From Bacteroidales bacterium (GTDB lineage Bacteria > Bacteroidota > Bacteroidia > Bacteroidales > Muribaculaceae), in NCBI GenBank assembly GCA_004553485.1, contig SFLG01000047.1, positions 1 through 12,478 of the forward strand: a stretch of DNA of 12,478 nt, in the 5' to 3' direction. Each line of letters opens with the position of its first letter. The stretch's first letter is position 1. Positions 5,790 to 12,478 of this stretch are shown piece after piece. The notes beneath the pieces are model-generated. The model did not search any database, was not told the DNA's origin, and saw only the letters and a program-made list of their open reading frames with translations. The position numbers and the translations under genes are program-made.

Positions 5790-7838
5790 TTATTCGATGC
5801 CCCAGACGCACTTGACGGGCTCGAACTGGCCCTTGCCGACTACTTTGTAGACGGCCTGGCAGGCGATGGTCGAGCCGTTGTAGGCGTAGAAGTTGAAGGT
5901 GTAGGTGTAGTCAAGACCGGGGATGGGCTCGACGTCGGCGTGGATCTTCGAGATGACAGCGGGGAAGACTTCCTCGAAGAAGCGCTTCTTGATGAGCTCG
6001 GAAATCTGGTCATCGGTCATGCCCTCGAAGCCGGCGGCATACTGCTCGCGGGCCGAGGCGCCGCGGATGTCGACGTTGTTCTGGTAGGCCGAGGCACCCG
6101 AGTAGTAGTCGTTGTTGCCGTACTTGGAGACGTAGAACAGACCGCTGGTGATCGAGGTGTCGCCCAGAGGCACGCAGATGTTCTCGTAAACCCAGTCAAC
6201 GCAAGCCTGGTAGTAGGTAGCCGAGAAGGCCTGGTTGCGTCCCGAAGGCAGGGTGATGACAACCGAGGGGTCGTACATCCACTTGCCGGCGTTCTTGACG
6301 AACTGGCGTGTTACGGTCTCGATACCGTTGTTGAGGGTCCACTCGCTGCCGTTGTATACATACTGGTCGCATATGTAGTAGGTCTCCTTGCTCGAAGAGT
6401 TGTAGTAGAGGTAGAGGACGTTCTTGACGGCCTCGGCGGCGGCGTAGGGGAACTTCTGCTTTAGGTATGTGGGCAGCAGCTGGTTGGCGTTGGTGAGGTT
6501 CTGGTACTTCTGGCCCATGTCGGTGTAGTCGCCGGGCTGGAGGACAACGAAGTCGGTGGCCTCGCTCCAACGGCCGTCGGTGTAGGTGTAGACGGCGTTG
6601 TGGGCGGTCATGGGAACCTCGACGGCAGCGGCGCGGTGGCGGGGAGCGGCGGCGACGGGTTTGCCGTCGACGGCGGTCACAACCATGTTGGCGTAGCGGT
6701 TACCGCCGGCAACGGCGATGAACCAGCCGGTGACGGTGACTGTGGCACCGTCGGTGAAGAGGGCCTTCTGGGCGGGAGTGCCCTGGTAAACCGAGCCCTT
6801 GGTGGTGGCGGCGCCATCAACCTCGATGTTGATGTTCTTTTCCGTGACGACAGCCTTGCCGGTGATGGTGATGTACTTGGCAAGCTCGTTGTCGGTGCGT
6901 GCGCCCAGCTCGTCAAGCTTGGCGCCGTTTACAACCTCGGCGGTGGGGTAGGTGACCTTCTGTGTGCCGACAACCTCGACGGTGGCCGACGAGCCGGTGA
7001 TCTGCAGGCCCTTGTTGTACGCGCCGATTACGCCTGTGATGTTAAGCTGCTGGCCGATCTGGACGCTGGAGGCGTCGAAGGACGAGCCCATGTATACGAG
7101 GATCGAGCCCGAAGCGTCGGTTACGATGTAACCCTGGGCGCAGATGCCGGTGACGACGGCCTGGGCCTCGATGTCGGCGTTGAGGGTGGCCTGGCCGATG
7201 GTGTTGCCGGGCTTCCAGGGCTGGGGCTGCTCGCCGCCTATGTTGCCGAAGACGGGCTCCTGGTTGGACTGGTTGTAGCTGACGATGCAGTAGCCGGCGT
7301 CATCGCTGACGTTTGCGGCGAGGATGCGCGACAGGTAGCGCGAGGCGGGTTTGCTGGGGGCGAAGCCGTTGACGTAGTCCTCGGCGCTCTCCCAGACGGT
7401 GTTCTTGTAGTCGTCCTCGGTGACGGTGTAGAGCTCGGCGGCGGCTGCGTCGGCCAGGTAGGCGGGCAGGCCTACCGACTGGCGGTAGGTAAGGTTGACG
7501 GCCGAGCCGTTGTCGAGGTAGTAGTACTTCGAGGCCAGCAGGGCGGGAGCATAGTCCTCGGCGGGAATCTGCTCGCTGAAGCATTTCTGTTTGCCTACAT
7601 TGGCGAGGGCATTGGCAAGGTCCTCGCCGGCGAGGGCCTGGTTGGTTTTGTTTGACGATACCGAAGCGTAGTCGGCGTCGGTCATCGTGTATTCGATGGT
7701 CTGGACCTCGGTGAGGGGTTCGTTTTCCTTGTCCTTGAACCCGTCAAGTTTGTCGTTCCAGGCATTGTCGTCACAGCCGTTGAGCGTAGCCGAAACAGCA
7801 GCCGCAGCCATCAGACTGAAAAATATCTTGGTGTTCAT
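5790..7838 (-). CDS. Outer-membrane lipoprotein with tandem OB-like segments
   Basis: The 682-aa protein starts with a lipoprotein signal peptide: hydrophobic core, then LNGC with the lipidated Cys22, followed by acidic residues as in Bacteroidetes surface lipoproteins. The N-terminal part (about 45-190) is rich in Tyr and acidic residues. Residues about 213-292 read as an OB-fold of the kind often annotated DUF5689/YhcR-like (a strand pattern around GYIVTDASGSILVYM and LNITGVIGAYNKGLQI). A second OB-like stretch lies at about 320-392. The C-terminal part (410-682) is aromatic-rich, with recurring short motifs such as TDGRWSEAT, NGSEWTL and GKWMYDPS, but I recognise no known domain in it. The gene follows the TonB-dependent receptor by 34 bp, in the SusC-then-SusD order, which suggests that it captures the receptor's ligand. 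It is not SusD-like (no TPR-rich pattern seen). No catalytic motif is apparent. OB-folds bind nucleic acids, sugars or other ligands, so the ligand is open. Confidence 0.82.
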   Translation of the reverse strand: MNTKIFFSLMAAAAVSATLNGCDDNAWNDKLDGFKDKENEPLTEVQTIEYTMTDADYASVSSNKTNQALAGEDLANALANVGKQKCFSEQIPAEDYAPALLASKYYYLDNGSAVNLTYRQSVGLPAYLADAAAAELYTVTEDDYKNTVWESAEDYVNGFAPSKPASRYLSRILAANVSDDAGYCIVSYNQSNQEPVFGNIGGEQPQPWKPGNTIGQATLNADIEAQAVVTGICAQGYIVTDASGSILVYMGSSFDASSVQIGQQLNITGVIGAYNKGLQITGSSATVEVVGTQKVTYPTAEVVNGAKLDELGARTDNELAKYITITGKAVVTEKNINIEVDGAATTKGSVYQGTPAQKALFTDGATVTVTGWFIAVAGGNRYANMVVTAVDGKPVAAAPRHRAAAVEVPMTAHNAVYTYTDGRWSEATDFVVLQPGDYTDMGQKYQNLTNANQLLPTYLKQKFPYAAAEAVKNVLYLYYNSSSKETYYICDQYVYNGSEWTLNNGIETVTRQFVKNAGKWMYDPSVVITLPSGRNQAFSATYYQACVDWVYENICVPLGDTSITSGLFYVSKYGNNDYYSGASAYQNNVDIRGASAREQYAAGFEGMTDDQISELIKKRFFEEVFPAVISKIHADVEPIPGLDYTYTFNFYAYNGSTIACQAVYKVVGKGQFEPVKCVWGIE

Positions 7839-7872
7839 ATATATGTCTTATTAGATGGTGTTGACTGAGAAC

Positions 7873-10581
7873 TTAGAAGTTGACGCGGAGTTTCATTGTG
7901 TAAGTGCGGCCGAAGTTGTAGAATACGCGGTAAGCGTTTTCCCAAGTGCCGTTTGTGCTTGAGCTGGTGTAGGCGTCCACAACGTAGTTGTAGTTGAAGA
8001 GGTTCTGGAGGTTGCCCGAGAGGACAGCCTCAACACCGCCTACCTCGAACTTGTACGAGGCGTGGAGGTCGAACTGGTTGCCCCAGGGAGCGCGCCAGGG
8101 ATCGGCGACGGTAACTGTGCCGCCGGCACTGGGAGCCGAAACTTCGTAGTCGCTGTACAGACGGTCGGCGACGGTCCAGTCGCAACCGATGCGGAAGCCC
8201 TTGAAGGGGCGGAAGGTGGCGCCGAGGGCGGCGGTGGTCTGTGCCGAGCCACCGACCTTGCGGCCCTTCTGCATCAGTGTGCCGCACAGGTGGTCCTCAG
8301 CCATGATGCCGCTGGCGATGGCGCCGGTGGTGGTGTTGGCGAGGGGCTGGCCGTTCTCGTTGTAGTAGTAGCCCAAGGCGTTCGAGTCCCAGATGTAGTC
8401 GCCCAGCGATACCATACCGGTGAGCTCGATACCCTTGACGGGGATGAAGGTGCAGTTGAACTCGATACCCATGTGGCGGGCGTCAACACCACCCATGTTC
8501 ATGTAGTAGCGATCGGGACCCTGGCCGATGACACCGGTGCGGGTAGTGGTCTTGTCGAGCCACTTGGTGTAGTAACCGTTGAGGGTTGCCGAGAACATGC
8601 GCGACGAGAAGCCATAGCCGATTTCGGCCGAGAAGACTTTCTCGTTCAGCGGGTCGGGGTTGGCGGCGTTGCTGGTGGCCTGCGACAGGAACACGCCCTT
8701 TGCGAAGTAGGGAGCGCGGCTGATGTAGCCCACGTTGAAGAAGACGTTGTTGTGGCGGTCGATGTTGTAGTTGGCACCGAACTTGGCTGTGCCGCCCAGG
8801 AAGTTGTAAGTCTTGGACTTGCCGTTGTCCTTGTCGTAGTAGAAGTAGTCGACGCGCTGGTAGCCGGTGTTGCTGAGGGCACCCGAGAGCACGAGGGTGA
8901 GCTTGCGGTCGAGCAGCGAGAGCTCGCCCTGGACGTATGCGCCCTCCTGGTTGGTGCGGCCGTCGTAGTTGCGGTATACGATGTCGCCTACGCCGAGTTT
9001 CTCGTTGACCCACTCGGTGTTGTTCTTGTTGTAGATGGCAGAGTTGGCGGGGTCGACGCTGCCGCGGTTGAGGTCGTCGATGTAGTAGGCACCGTCATAG
9101 AGGTCGACAATCTTGTTGTTGTGCTTGCCGATGTAGTAGCGCATGTCGATACCGGCGAGGAACGACAGCTTGTTGTCCCAGAACTTGTTGGTGTAGGTCG
9201 AGATAAGACCGTACCAGTTGTGCGAGTTGTTGCTCTGGCTCATTATCATATTCGAGCCGGTGGCCGAGGCGGCGTTCATCTCCTGTATCTTGTCGTAGGC
9301 GAAGGTGCCGTCGGGGTTGCGGAACTGAGTGGTGACCTCGCCGTTGTTGGCACCGTACCAGGCGCTGCGCCAGGTGCTTGTGCGACCCTGGCCCGAGTAG
9401 CCGCCGCCCGAGGCGATCGACATATACAGGGTGGTGGACAGGCTCGACTTTTCGTTGATCTTCCAGGTGTGAGCCAGCGAGATCTGGGGTTTGTGGTACT
9501 TGTTCAGGTTCGAGGTGCGGGGCTGGCCGTTGCGGTCGTAACCCCAGGTGGGGTTGTAGCGGTAGGGGCTCTCGCCGTCCATGTAGTCGCGGGCGAGGGT
9601 CTGGTAGCCCATGATGGTCAGGCCGTCCTGGCTGCTGCGCTTGTTGTGGGTCTGCGGTGCACCGAAGGCGGTCAGGCTCAGCTGATGGTTCTCGTTGAAC
9701 TTCTTCGATACGTTGAGGAAGTAGTTGTACGAGTTGAACCAGGTGCCCTGGACGTAACCGTCGCCCCAGCGGCGCGAGCCCATCATGGTGATGGCCCAGC
9801 CGTTCTTCATCATGCCGGTGGAGACTTTCATGCCAATCTGGTTGAGACCGTCATTGCCCATGCCGTACCATACCGAGCCGCCGCGCTTGGCGTCGGTGGA
9901 GGCGGTGGTGACGTTGATGGTACCGCCTACCGAGGGTGCCGACAGCACTGCGGCGCCGAGGCCGCGCTGGGTCTGGATGTTGGAGGCAACGTCGCTAAGG
10001 CCGGCCCAGTTGCTCCAGTATACCCAGCCACCTTCCATGTCGTTGACGGGGATACCGTTGACCATGATGGCGAGGTTGTCGCTCTTGAAACCGCGCATGT
10101 TGATCTTGGCGTCTCCGAAGCCGCCGCCGTCTTTGGTAGCCCACACACCGGGGGTGGTCTTCAGGATTTCGGGGAACTCCTGGCTGCCGAGTTTGAGGTC
10201 TATGTCAATCTGGTTGATCTGCGACAGGGCCACGGGGGTCTGACGCGTGCGGGCCAGCGACTGGGTTACGACAACGTCGTTGAGAACCTCAGCCTTAGGC
10301 TTCAGTGTGATTGAGCCCATGTCGTCGCTGACGCCGACGGTGCTCGATTCATAGCCGACGAAGCTGAAGGTCAGCGTCTTGGCATTGTTGGGCGCGTTTA
10401 CTTTAAACGTGCCGTCGATGTCGGTGACACCGAGGGCTTTGCCGTTGGTGACAACGACGCTGGCGCCGGGGATGGGCTCGCCTTCCTCGTCGACAACGAC
10501 GCCTTTGCATTCGCGGGCCTGGGCCGTCATGACCGCAGCCGAGATGCATAGCATCATTAGTGCTGAAAGAATTCTTCTCAT
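7873..10581 (-). CDS. TonB-dependent outer-membrane receptor
   Basis: The 902-aa protein has a signal peptide (about 1-22, ending AQA) and a carboxypeptidase-regulatory-like beta-sandwich (about 25-95, with GEPIPGASV and GVTDIDGTFKV). A TonB-box-like strand (VLNDVVVTQ, 99-107) and a plug domain (about 112-228, with NMRGF, VNGIPVNDMEGG and SVGGTINV) follow. A 22-strand barrel should fill the remainder, ending in the aromatic YTMKLRVNF typical of outer-membrane barrels. It imports a ligand across the outer membrane using TonB-ExbBD energy. The class resembles the carboxypeptidase-regulatory-domain receptors of Bacteroidetes rather than the longest SusC proteins (about 1,000 aa). The paired lipoprotein 34 bp downstream lacks SusD features. 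No sigma/anti-sigma pair is adjacent. Substrate cannot be inferred. The ATG at 10581 opens directly on the signal peptide. Confidence 0.93.
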   Translation of the reverse strand: MRRILSALMMLCISAAVMTAQARECKGVVVDEEGEPIPGASVVVTNGKALGVTDIDGTFKVNAPNNAKTLTFSFVGYESSTVGVSDDMGSITLKPKAEVLNDVVVTQSLARTRQTPVALSQINQIDIDLKLGSQEFPEILKTTPGVWATKDGGGFGDAKINMRGFKSDNLAIMVNGIPVNDMEGGWVYWSNWAGLSDVASNIQTQRGLGAAVLSAPSVGGTINVTTASTDAKRGGSVWYGMGNDGLNQIGMKVSTGMMKNGWAITMMGSRRWGDGYVQGTWFNSYNYFLNVSKKFNENHQLSLTAFGAPQTHNKRSSQDGLTIMGYQTLARDYMDGESPYRYNPTWGYDRNGQPRTSNLNKYHKPQISLAHTWKINEKSSLSTTLYMSIASGGGYSGQGRTSTWRSAWYGANNGEVTTQFRNPDGTFAYDKIQEMNAASATGSNMIMSQSNNSHNWYGLISTYTNKFWDNKLSFLAGIDMRYYIGKHNNKIVDLYDGAYYIDDLNRGSVDPANSAIYNKNNTEWVNEKLGVGDIVYRNYDGRTNQEGAYVQGELSLLDRKLTLVLSGALSNTGYQRVDYFYYDKDNGKSKTYNFLGGTAKFGANYNIDRHNNVFFNVGYISRAPYFAKGVFLSQATSNAANPDPLNEKVFSAEIGYGFSSRMFSATLNGYYTKWLDKTTTRTGVIGQGPDRYYMNMGGVDARHMGIEFNCTFIPVKGIELTGMVSLGDYIWDSNALGYYYNENGQPLANTTTGAIASGIMAEDHLCGTLMQKGRKVGGSAQTTAALGATFRPFKGFRIGCDWTVADRLYSDYEVSAPSAGGTVTVADPWRAPWGNQFDLHASYKFEVGGVEAVLSGNLQNLFNYNYVVDAYTSSSTNGTWENAYRVFYNFGRTYTMKLRVNF

Positions 10582-10782
10582 TGCTGAAAAAGGATTAGTG
10601 ATAAAATGGGGTTTTAGGGTTGTCTGTTTTGTTGTAGCGGTCTGGCATCATCGCCGCGAGACAGCCGTCTTTGGCGGGGCCGAGGCCCTCCGGGGGTGGG
10701 CCGGTGCCTGTTGGCTGCTATTGTGTTGCGGTTTTGCAACCTACCCGAGGTTGCGGAGTGCCCGGGGGTTGGCACAGGGCGC
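10582..10782 (-). other. Leader region upstream of the receptor gene, no gene
   Basis: About 200 bp between the receptor ATG and the small-transcript terminator. It has no supported coding frame and no TAnnTTTG element on the minus strand; the closest is TAGGTTGC, one base off. A perfect hairpin, GCAACCT/AGGTTGC with a five-base loop, lies at 10736-10754, and GC-rich self-complementary words lie around 10675-10705. I compared it by eye with cobalamin and TPP riboswitch landmarks and found no match. The receptor may be transcribed from an unrecognised promoter here or by read-through from the promoter near 11035. Confidence 0.4.
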
Positions 10783-10826
10783 AAAAAAAGCCTACGCTAA
10801 GGGTGTCAGTCCTTTGCGTCGGCTTT
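10783..10826 (-). terminator. Strong intrinsic terminator upstream of the receptor
   Basis: On the minus strand, arms AAAGCCGACGCAAAGG and CCTTAGCGTAGGCTTT pair at 14 of 16 positions around an eight-base loop and are followed by a run of seven T that overlaps the stem end (10783-10789). The TGA of the candidate 67-aa frame (10806-10808) falls at the hairpin loop. It can end a short transcript starting near 11030, or act as an attenuator in a long leader of the receptor gene 200 bp downstream. Confidence 0.85.
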
Positions 10827-11009
10827 GTATATCGCGTATGATGATTCGGTTATAAAGACAGTGTCGAGCGGGAACGATAGGCCCCAATCGAAGCCTCGCT
10901 TGCGACCGGCATGAACGGCCCGTGCGCAAGTTGCGCCTCCGGCGGCTATGAGATGCCCGTGCGTAAGCGTTGATTTGGCGGGAGTGATGAGCCCGTAAAA
11001 AACTGCCAT
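10806..11009 (-). CDS. Candidate small protein (67 aa), unknown function
   Basis: I do not recognise this protein. It begins MAVFYGLITPAKST and ends YAIYKADAKD. It has a single Cys, a basic central stretch (HAGRKRGFDW) and no clear signal peptide or membrane helix. Support for coding comes from its setting: a TAACTTTG promoter element about 30 bp upstream, an A-rich stretch shortly before the ATG and a strong terminator immediately at its 3' end, together making a self-contained transcript of about 245 nt. The stop codon lying at the terminator loop is compatible with a small gene but also with a structured non-coding RNA in which the frame is accidental, and the GC-rich DNA makes chance frames common. 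Third-position GC is only moderately raised, which does not settle it. Confidence 0.4.
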   Translation of the reverse strand: MAVFYGLITPAKSTLTHGHLIAAGGATCARAVHAGRKRGFDWGLSFPLDTVFITESSYAIYKADAKD

Positions 11010-11034
11010 GAAAGAGGTCGTTGTTAATTTTCCG

Positions 11035-11042
11035 CAAAGTTA
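11035..11042 (-). promoter_or_regulatory. Bacteroidetes -7 promoter element, minus strand
   Basis: It reads TAACTTTG on the minus strand, an exact TAnnTTTG, preceded by a T-rich, AT-rich stretch. A TTTG is present upstream (11066-11069) but with 23 instead of about 19 intervening bases. The predicted start is near 11028-11030, giving an untranslated region of about 20 nt before the 67-aa frame. Confidence 0.6.
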
Positions 11043-11260
11043 CAAAAAAATGTTGAATAAAAGCCCAAATCCCCAAAATCTTTTGCACCCCTCTCCCCTT
11101 ACATATATAGATGTGCACCCCGGGGGCGAAAAAGAGACCGGGTGTAAAGGCGCCCGGGTTTGGGAGGGTCGGGGCGGCGGGTGTCAGTTTTGTACGGGAG
11201 GGCGCGGGGATGTGCAAAAGTTTTTTTATATGCCATATTCGTTTATAAGTGCCGAACAAT
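11043..11260. other. Divergent promoter spacer, no gene seen
   Basis: The 218 bp between the two opposed promoter elements contain no supported coding frame. There is a hairpin-forming word pair, CCGGGTG/CGCCCGG, at 11138-11157. The nine-base inverted pair CTTTTGCAC (11080-11088) and GTGCAAAAG (11212-11220) brackets a GC-rich core and is itself flanked by AT-rich DNA. The word GATGTGCA occurs twice (around 11110 and 11209). Shared regulator sites for the two diverging transcripts are possible but unproven. Confidence 0.4.
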
Positions 11261-11291
11261 TTTGACAGTATGATTAAAATTGGTAACTTTG
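11261..11291 (+). promoter_or_regulatory. Bacteroidetes promoter for the PD40 protein gene
   Basis: TTTG at 11261-11264 and TAACTTTG at 11284-11291 are separated by exactly 19 bases, an ideal match to the TTTG-N19-TAnnTTTG consensus of the Bacteroidetes primary sigma factor. The predicted start is near 11297, leaving a leader of about 170 nt before the ATG at 11471. Confidence 0.85.
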
Positions 11292-11300
11292 CACAATTGT

Positions 11301-11430
11301 AATTAGGCCTGTAGCTGAGGTTTTTTGGCCCGGCGGGCGTTGCAAAATGCCGGAGCATGCGGTACGCGCATTGGCCGGGTTGGGTAACAGCTTCTATGGT
11401 AACACTGGACGGGACTGACGCTTAAACCAT
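11301..11430 (+). ncRNA. Candidate structured 5' leader RNA
   Basis: Helices found by eye, all on the plus-strand transcript, are listed here. The base stem is AGCTG (11313-11317) with CAGCT (11388-11392). A 14-position helix joins 11321-11334 to 11374-11387; it is rich in G-U pairs at its lower end, has a CCCGGC/GCCGGG core and one mismatch. Inside it lie two hairpins: GGCGTT-GCAA-AATGCC (11336-11351), closed by a GNRA tetraloop, and ATGCG-GTACG-CGCAT (11357-11371). Together they form a three-way junction. A further stem, ATGGT/ACCAT (11396-11400 with 11426-11430), follows. It lies between a strong promoter and the start of the PD40 gene, with an AT-rich unstructured stretch before the ATG. 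It matches no riboswitch or small RNA that I can recognise. A cis-regulatory leader is my preferred reading; a separate small RNA is less likely because no terminator follows. Confidence 0.5.
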
Positions 11431-11461
11431 GATAATAAACAAATCAAAATCAATCTTTTAA
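11397..11461 (+). other. Two very short frames ahead of the PD40 gene
   Basis: The leader contains ATG-started frames of 9 codons (11397-11426 including the stop, MVTLDGTDA) and 10 codons (11429-11461, MIINKSKSIF), the second ending 9 bp before the real ATG. They could be chance frames in a leader, or short upstream frames affecting initiation. Neither has a Shine-Dalgarno, which means little in this phylum. Confidence 0.2.
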
Positions 11462-11470
11462 TATTTTATT

Positions 11471-12478
11471 ATGCAGATTTTTAGACAAGCACTAATGCTT
11501 GCGTCCGCGGCGGTTGTGGCCGGGACGACGCTGGCGCAGCAGCCCCTCAGCGGCACGCTGTCCAACGTTCGCGCCGTCACCAAAGCTGCAGGCGAGCGGT
11601 ACGAGAACCCCCGGTTCTCGCCCGACGGCAAGCAGATTGCGTACACACGGTTCGGCTATACCGGCCTGTACGTGATGAACAGCGACGGCACGCAGGGCCG
11701 CCAGCTCACCGACCGGCTCGGTGCCGGCGTAGGCTACCAGTGGAGTGCCGACGGCACACGCATCCTCACCCGCTCAACGCGCCTGGTGAACAACCATCCC
11801 TCGGGAGCGCCCCGCGTGCACAGCCTCGAAGTCATCAGCGTGGCTGATGGCCGGGTCGAGCGCATAGGTGACGAACAGGTCGAGATGCGCCTCCCCGCCT
11901 GGCGCTACGACGCCAAGGGCCGCGCCTCCGTCACCCTCGGCAAGGGCGTCATCCGCCCCGCCAAGGAGATTGTCCTCAAAGACTTCGTCCCCGCCACCGG
12001 CAAGACGCGCGCCAAGGCACGCTCGCTCTCGGGCAGCGTCAGCACCATCGGCGACTGCTACAGCATCAGCTTCGACACCGACAACGACCACCTCTGGGTA
12101 ATCGACGCCGACGGCAACCGCACATCCATCTACGACGGCTACGCCTTCCTGCCCGCGCTCAGCCCCGACGGCCGGCGCGTAGCCTTCTGCGACGAAAAGT
12201 CGCAGGTGCGTGTCATCAACCTCGACGGCAGCGGCCTGCGCACCGTCGGTGACGGCTTCTCGCCCGCCTGGGCCAACGACAGCCAGCTCATCGTGCAGCG
12301 CACCACCGACGACGGCCACGACTACACCTCCGGCGACCTCTACCTGCTCAACCTCGACGGCAGCGCCAAGGCCCTCACCAACAGCGCCGACCGCATCGAG
12401 CTCGACCCCGCCGTGTCGCCCGACGGCAAGCGCATCGTCTTCTCTGATTACAAGTCGGGCCAGATCTACACCGCCGAC
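11471..12478 (+). CDS. Secreted TolB/PD40-type beta-propeller protein (partial, 3' end missing)
   Basis: The frame is open from the ATG at 11471 to the window edge (336 codons, no stop), so the C-terminus is missing. A signal peptide is clear (about residues 1-22, ending TLA before QQ), so it is exported to the periplasm or beyond. The mature part consists of TolB-like PD40 propeller blades with the repeated core SPDGK-x-IAY: PRFSPDGKQIAYTR (47-60), WSADGTRILTRS (91-102), ALSPDGRRVAFCD (229-241) and AVSPDGKRIVFSD (314-326), plus inter-blade NLDGS turns at 250-254 and 295-299. Such propellers bind protein or glycan partners; some continue into a peptidase or OmpA-like domain that would lie beyond this window. 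It is not E. coli-type TolB by context, because no Pal/Tol genes are near. It diverges from the receptor operon and is preceded by a long structured leader. Confidence 0.85.
   Translation, partial: MQIFRQALMLASAAVVAGTTLAQQPLSGTLSNVRAVTKAAGERYENPRFSPDGKQIAYTRFGYTGLYVMNSDGTQGRQLTDRLGAGVGYQWSADGTRILTRSTRLVNNHPSGAPRVHSLEVISVADGRVERIGDEQVEMRLPAWRYDAKGRASVTLGKGVIRPAKEIVLKDFVPATGKTRAKARSLSGSVSTIGDCYSISFDTDNDHLWVIDADGNRTSIYDGYAFLPALSPDGRRVAFCDEKSQVRVINLDGSGLRTVGDGFSPAWANDSQLIVQRTTDDGHDYTSGDLYLLNLDGSAKALTNSADRIELDPAVSPDGKRIVFSDYKSGQIYTAD

Noticed and set aside
8062..10314. 750-codon plus-strand frame antisense to the TonB receptor
   Set aside because: The opposite strand has a complete receptor with signal peptide, plug and barrel motifs. 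The antisense product is a Val/Ala/Gly/Asp-rich shadow.
10582..10782. Cobalamin or TPP riboswitch in the receptor leader
   Set aside because: Short words looked suggestive at first, but the conserved B12-box and TPP landmarks are absent on the minus strand.
10792..11358. 188-codon minus-strand frame across the divergent spacer
   Set aside because: It would begin upstream of the minus promoter element, overlaps the plus promoter and the structured leader, and its Arg/Pro/Ser-rich product shows no recognisable feature; the 67-aa frame fits the transcript signals better.
11396..11425. Resemblance of the leader to a piece of 16S rRNA (ACTGACGCT)
   Set aside because: Only a short word matches, and the flanking rRNA sequence is absent.
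11297..11430. Leader as SRP RNA, tmRNA or a tRNA
   Set aside because: The SRP domain IV loop, the tmRNA ends and a T-loop GTTCRA with CCA-type acceptor pairing were all not found.

Overview
The window looks like chromosomal DNA of a GC-rich member of the Bacteroidales. A Muribaculaceae- or Alistipes-like genome is my guess; the species cannot be fixed from this sequence. The evidence is a SusC-style TonB-dependent receptor with a carboxypeptidase-like N-terminal domain, a Bacteroidetes-type lipoprotein beside it, a DUF5106/thioredoxin-like protein, start codons preceded by A-rich stretches instead of Shine-Dalgarno sequences, and promoter elements of the Bacteroidetes form TTTG-N19-TAnnTTTG. 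Seven of the eight confident genes lie on the minus strand. The high GC content makes many long antisense open frames, which I judged to be shadows.

Region 1 (1-5421) is one minus-strand transcription unit read from right to left. A promoter near 5414-5421 leads into a leader holding three 48-bp tandem repeats. Then come a secreted thioredoxin-like protein (DUF5106 type), mnmA (tRNA 2-thiouridylase), a bifunctional nuclease-family protein with a UVR motif, a nucleoside:H+ symporter of the NupG family and rsmE (16S rRNA m3U1498 methyltransferase). Gaps are 38-93 bp and I see no internal terminator. Two of the genes modify translation RNAs, one belongs to a nuclease family and one imports nucleosides, so an RNA/nucleoside housekeeping theme is plausible. 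Bases 1-97 hold a short perfect hairpin at the window edge.

Region 2 (5422-5789) is non-coding. It holds an intrinsic terminator for the receptor/lipoprotein operon, GGGCACGG-like low-complexity sequence with a G-quadruplex motif, two long G runs and a perfect 26-bp palindrome.

Region 3 (5790-10581) is a two-gene minus-strand operon: a TonB-dependent outer-membrane receptor followed 34 bp later by a 682-aa lipoprotein with two OB-like segments. The layout copies SusC/SusD, but the lipoprotein is not SusD-like. The substrate is unknown.

Region 4 (10582-11470) is an 889-bp divergent intergenic region. On the minus strand it carries a TAACTTTG promoter element, a candidate 67-aa small protein and a strong intrinsic terminator whose hairpin overlaps the end of that frame, all upstream of the receptor. 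On the plus strand it carries a near-ideal Bacteroidetes promoter and a roughly 170-nt leader that folds by eye into a multi-helix RNA, upstream of a secreted TolB/PD40-type beta-propeller gene (11471 onward) that runs off the window.

The best candidates for something undescribed are the structured leader at 11301-11430, the small transcript at about 10783-11030, and the repeat-bearing leader at 5196-5406. All three are read by eye and need comparative tests.
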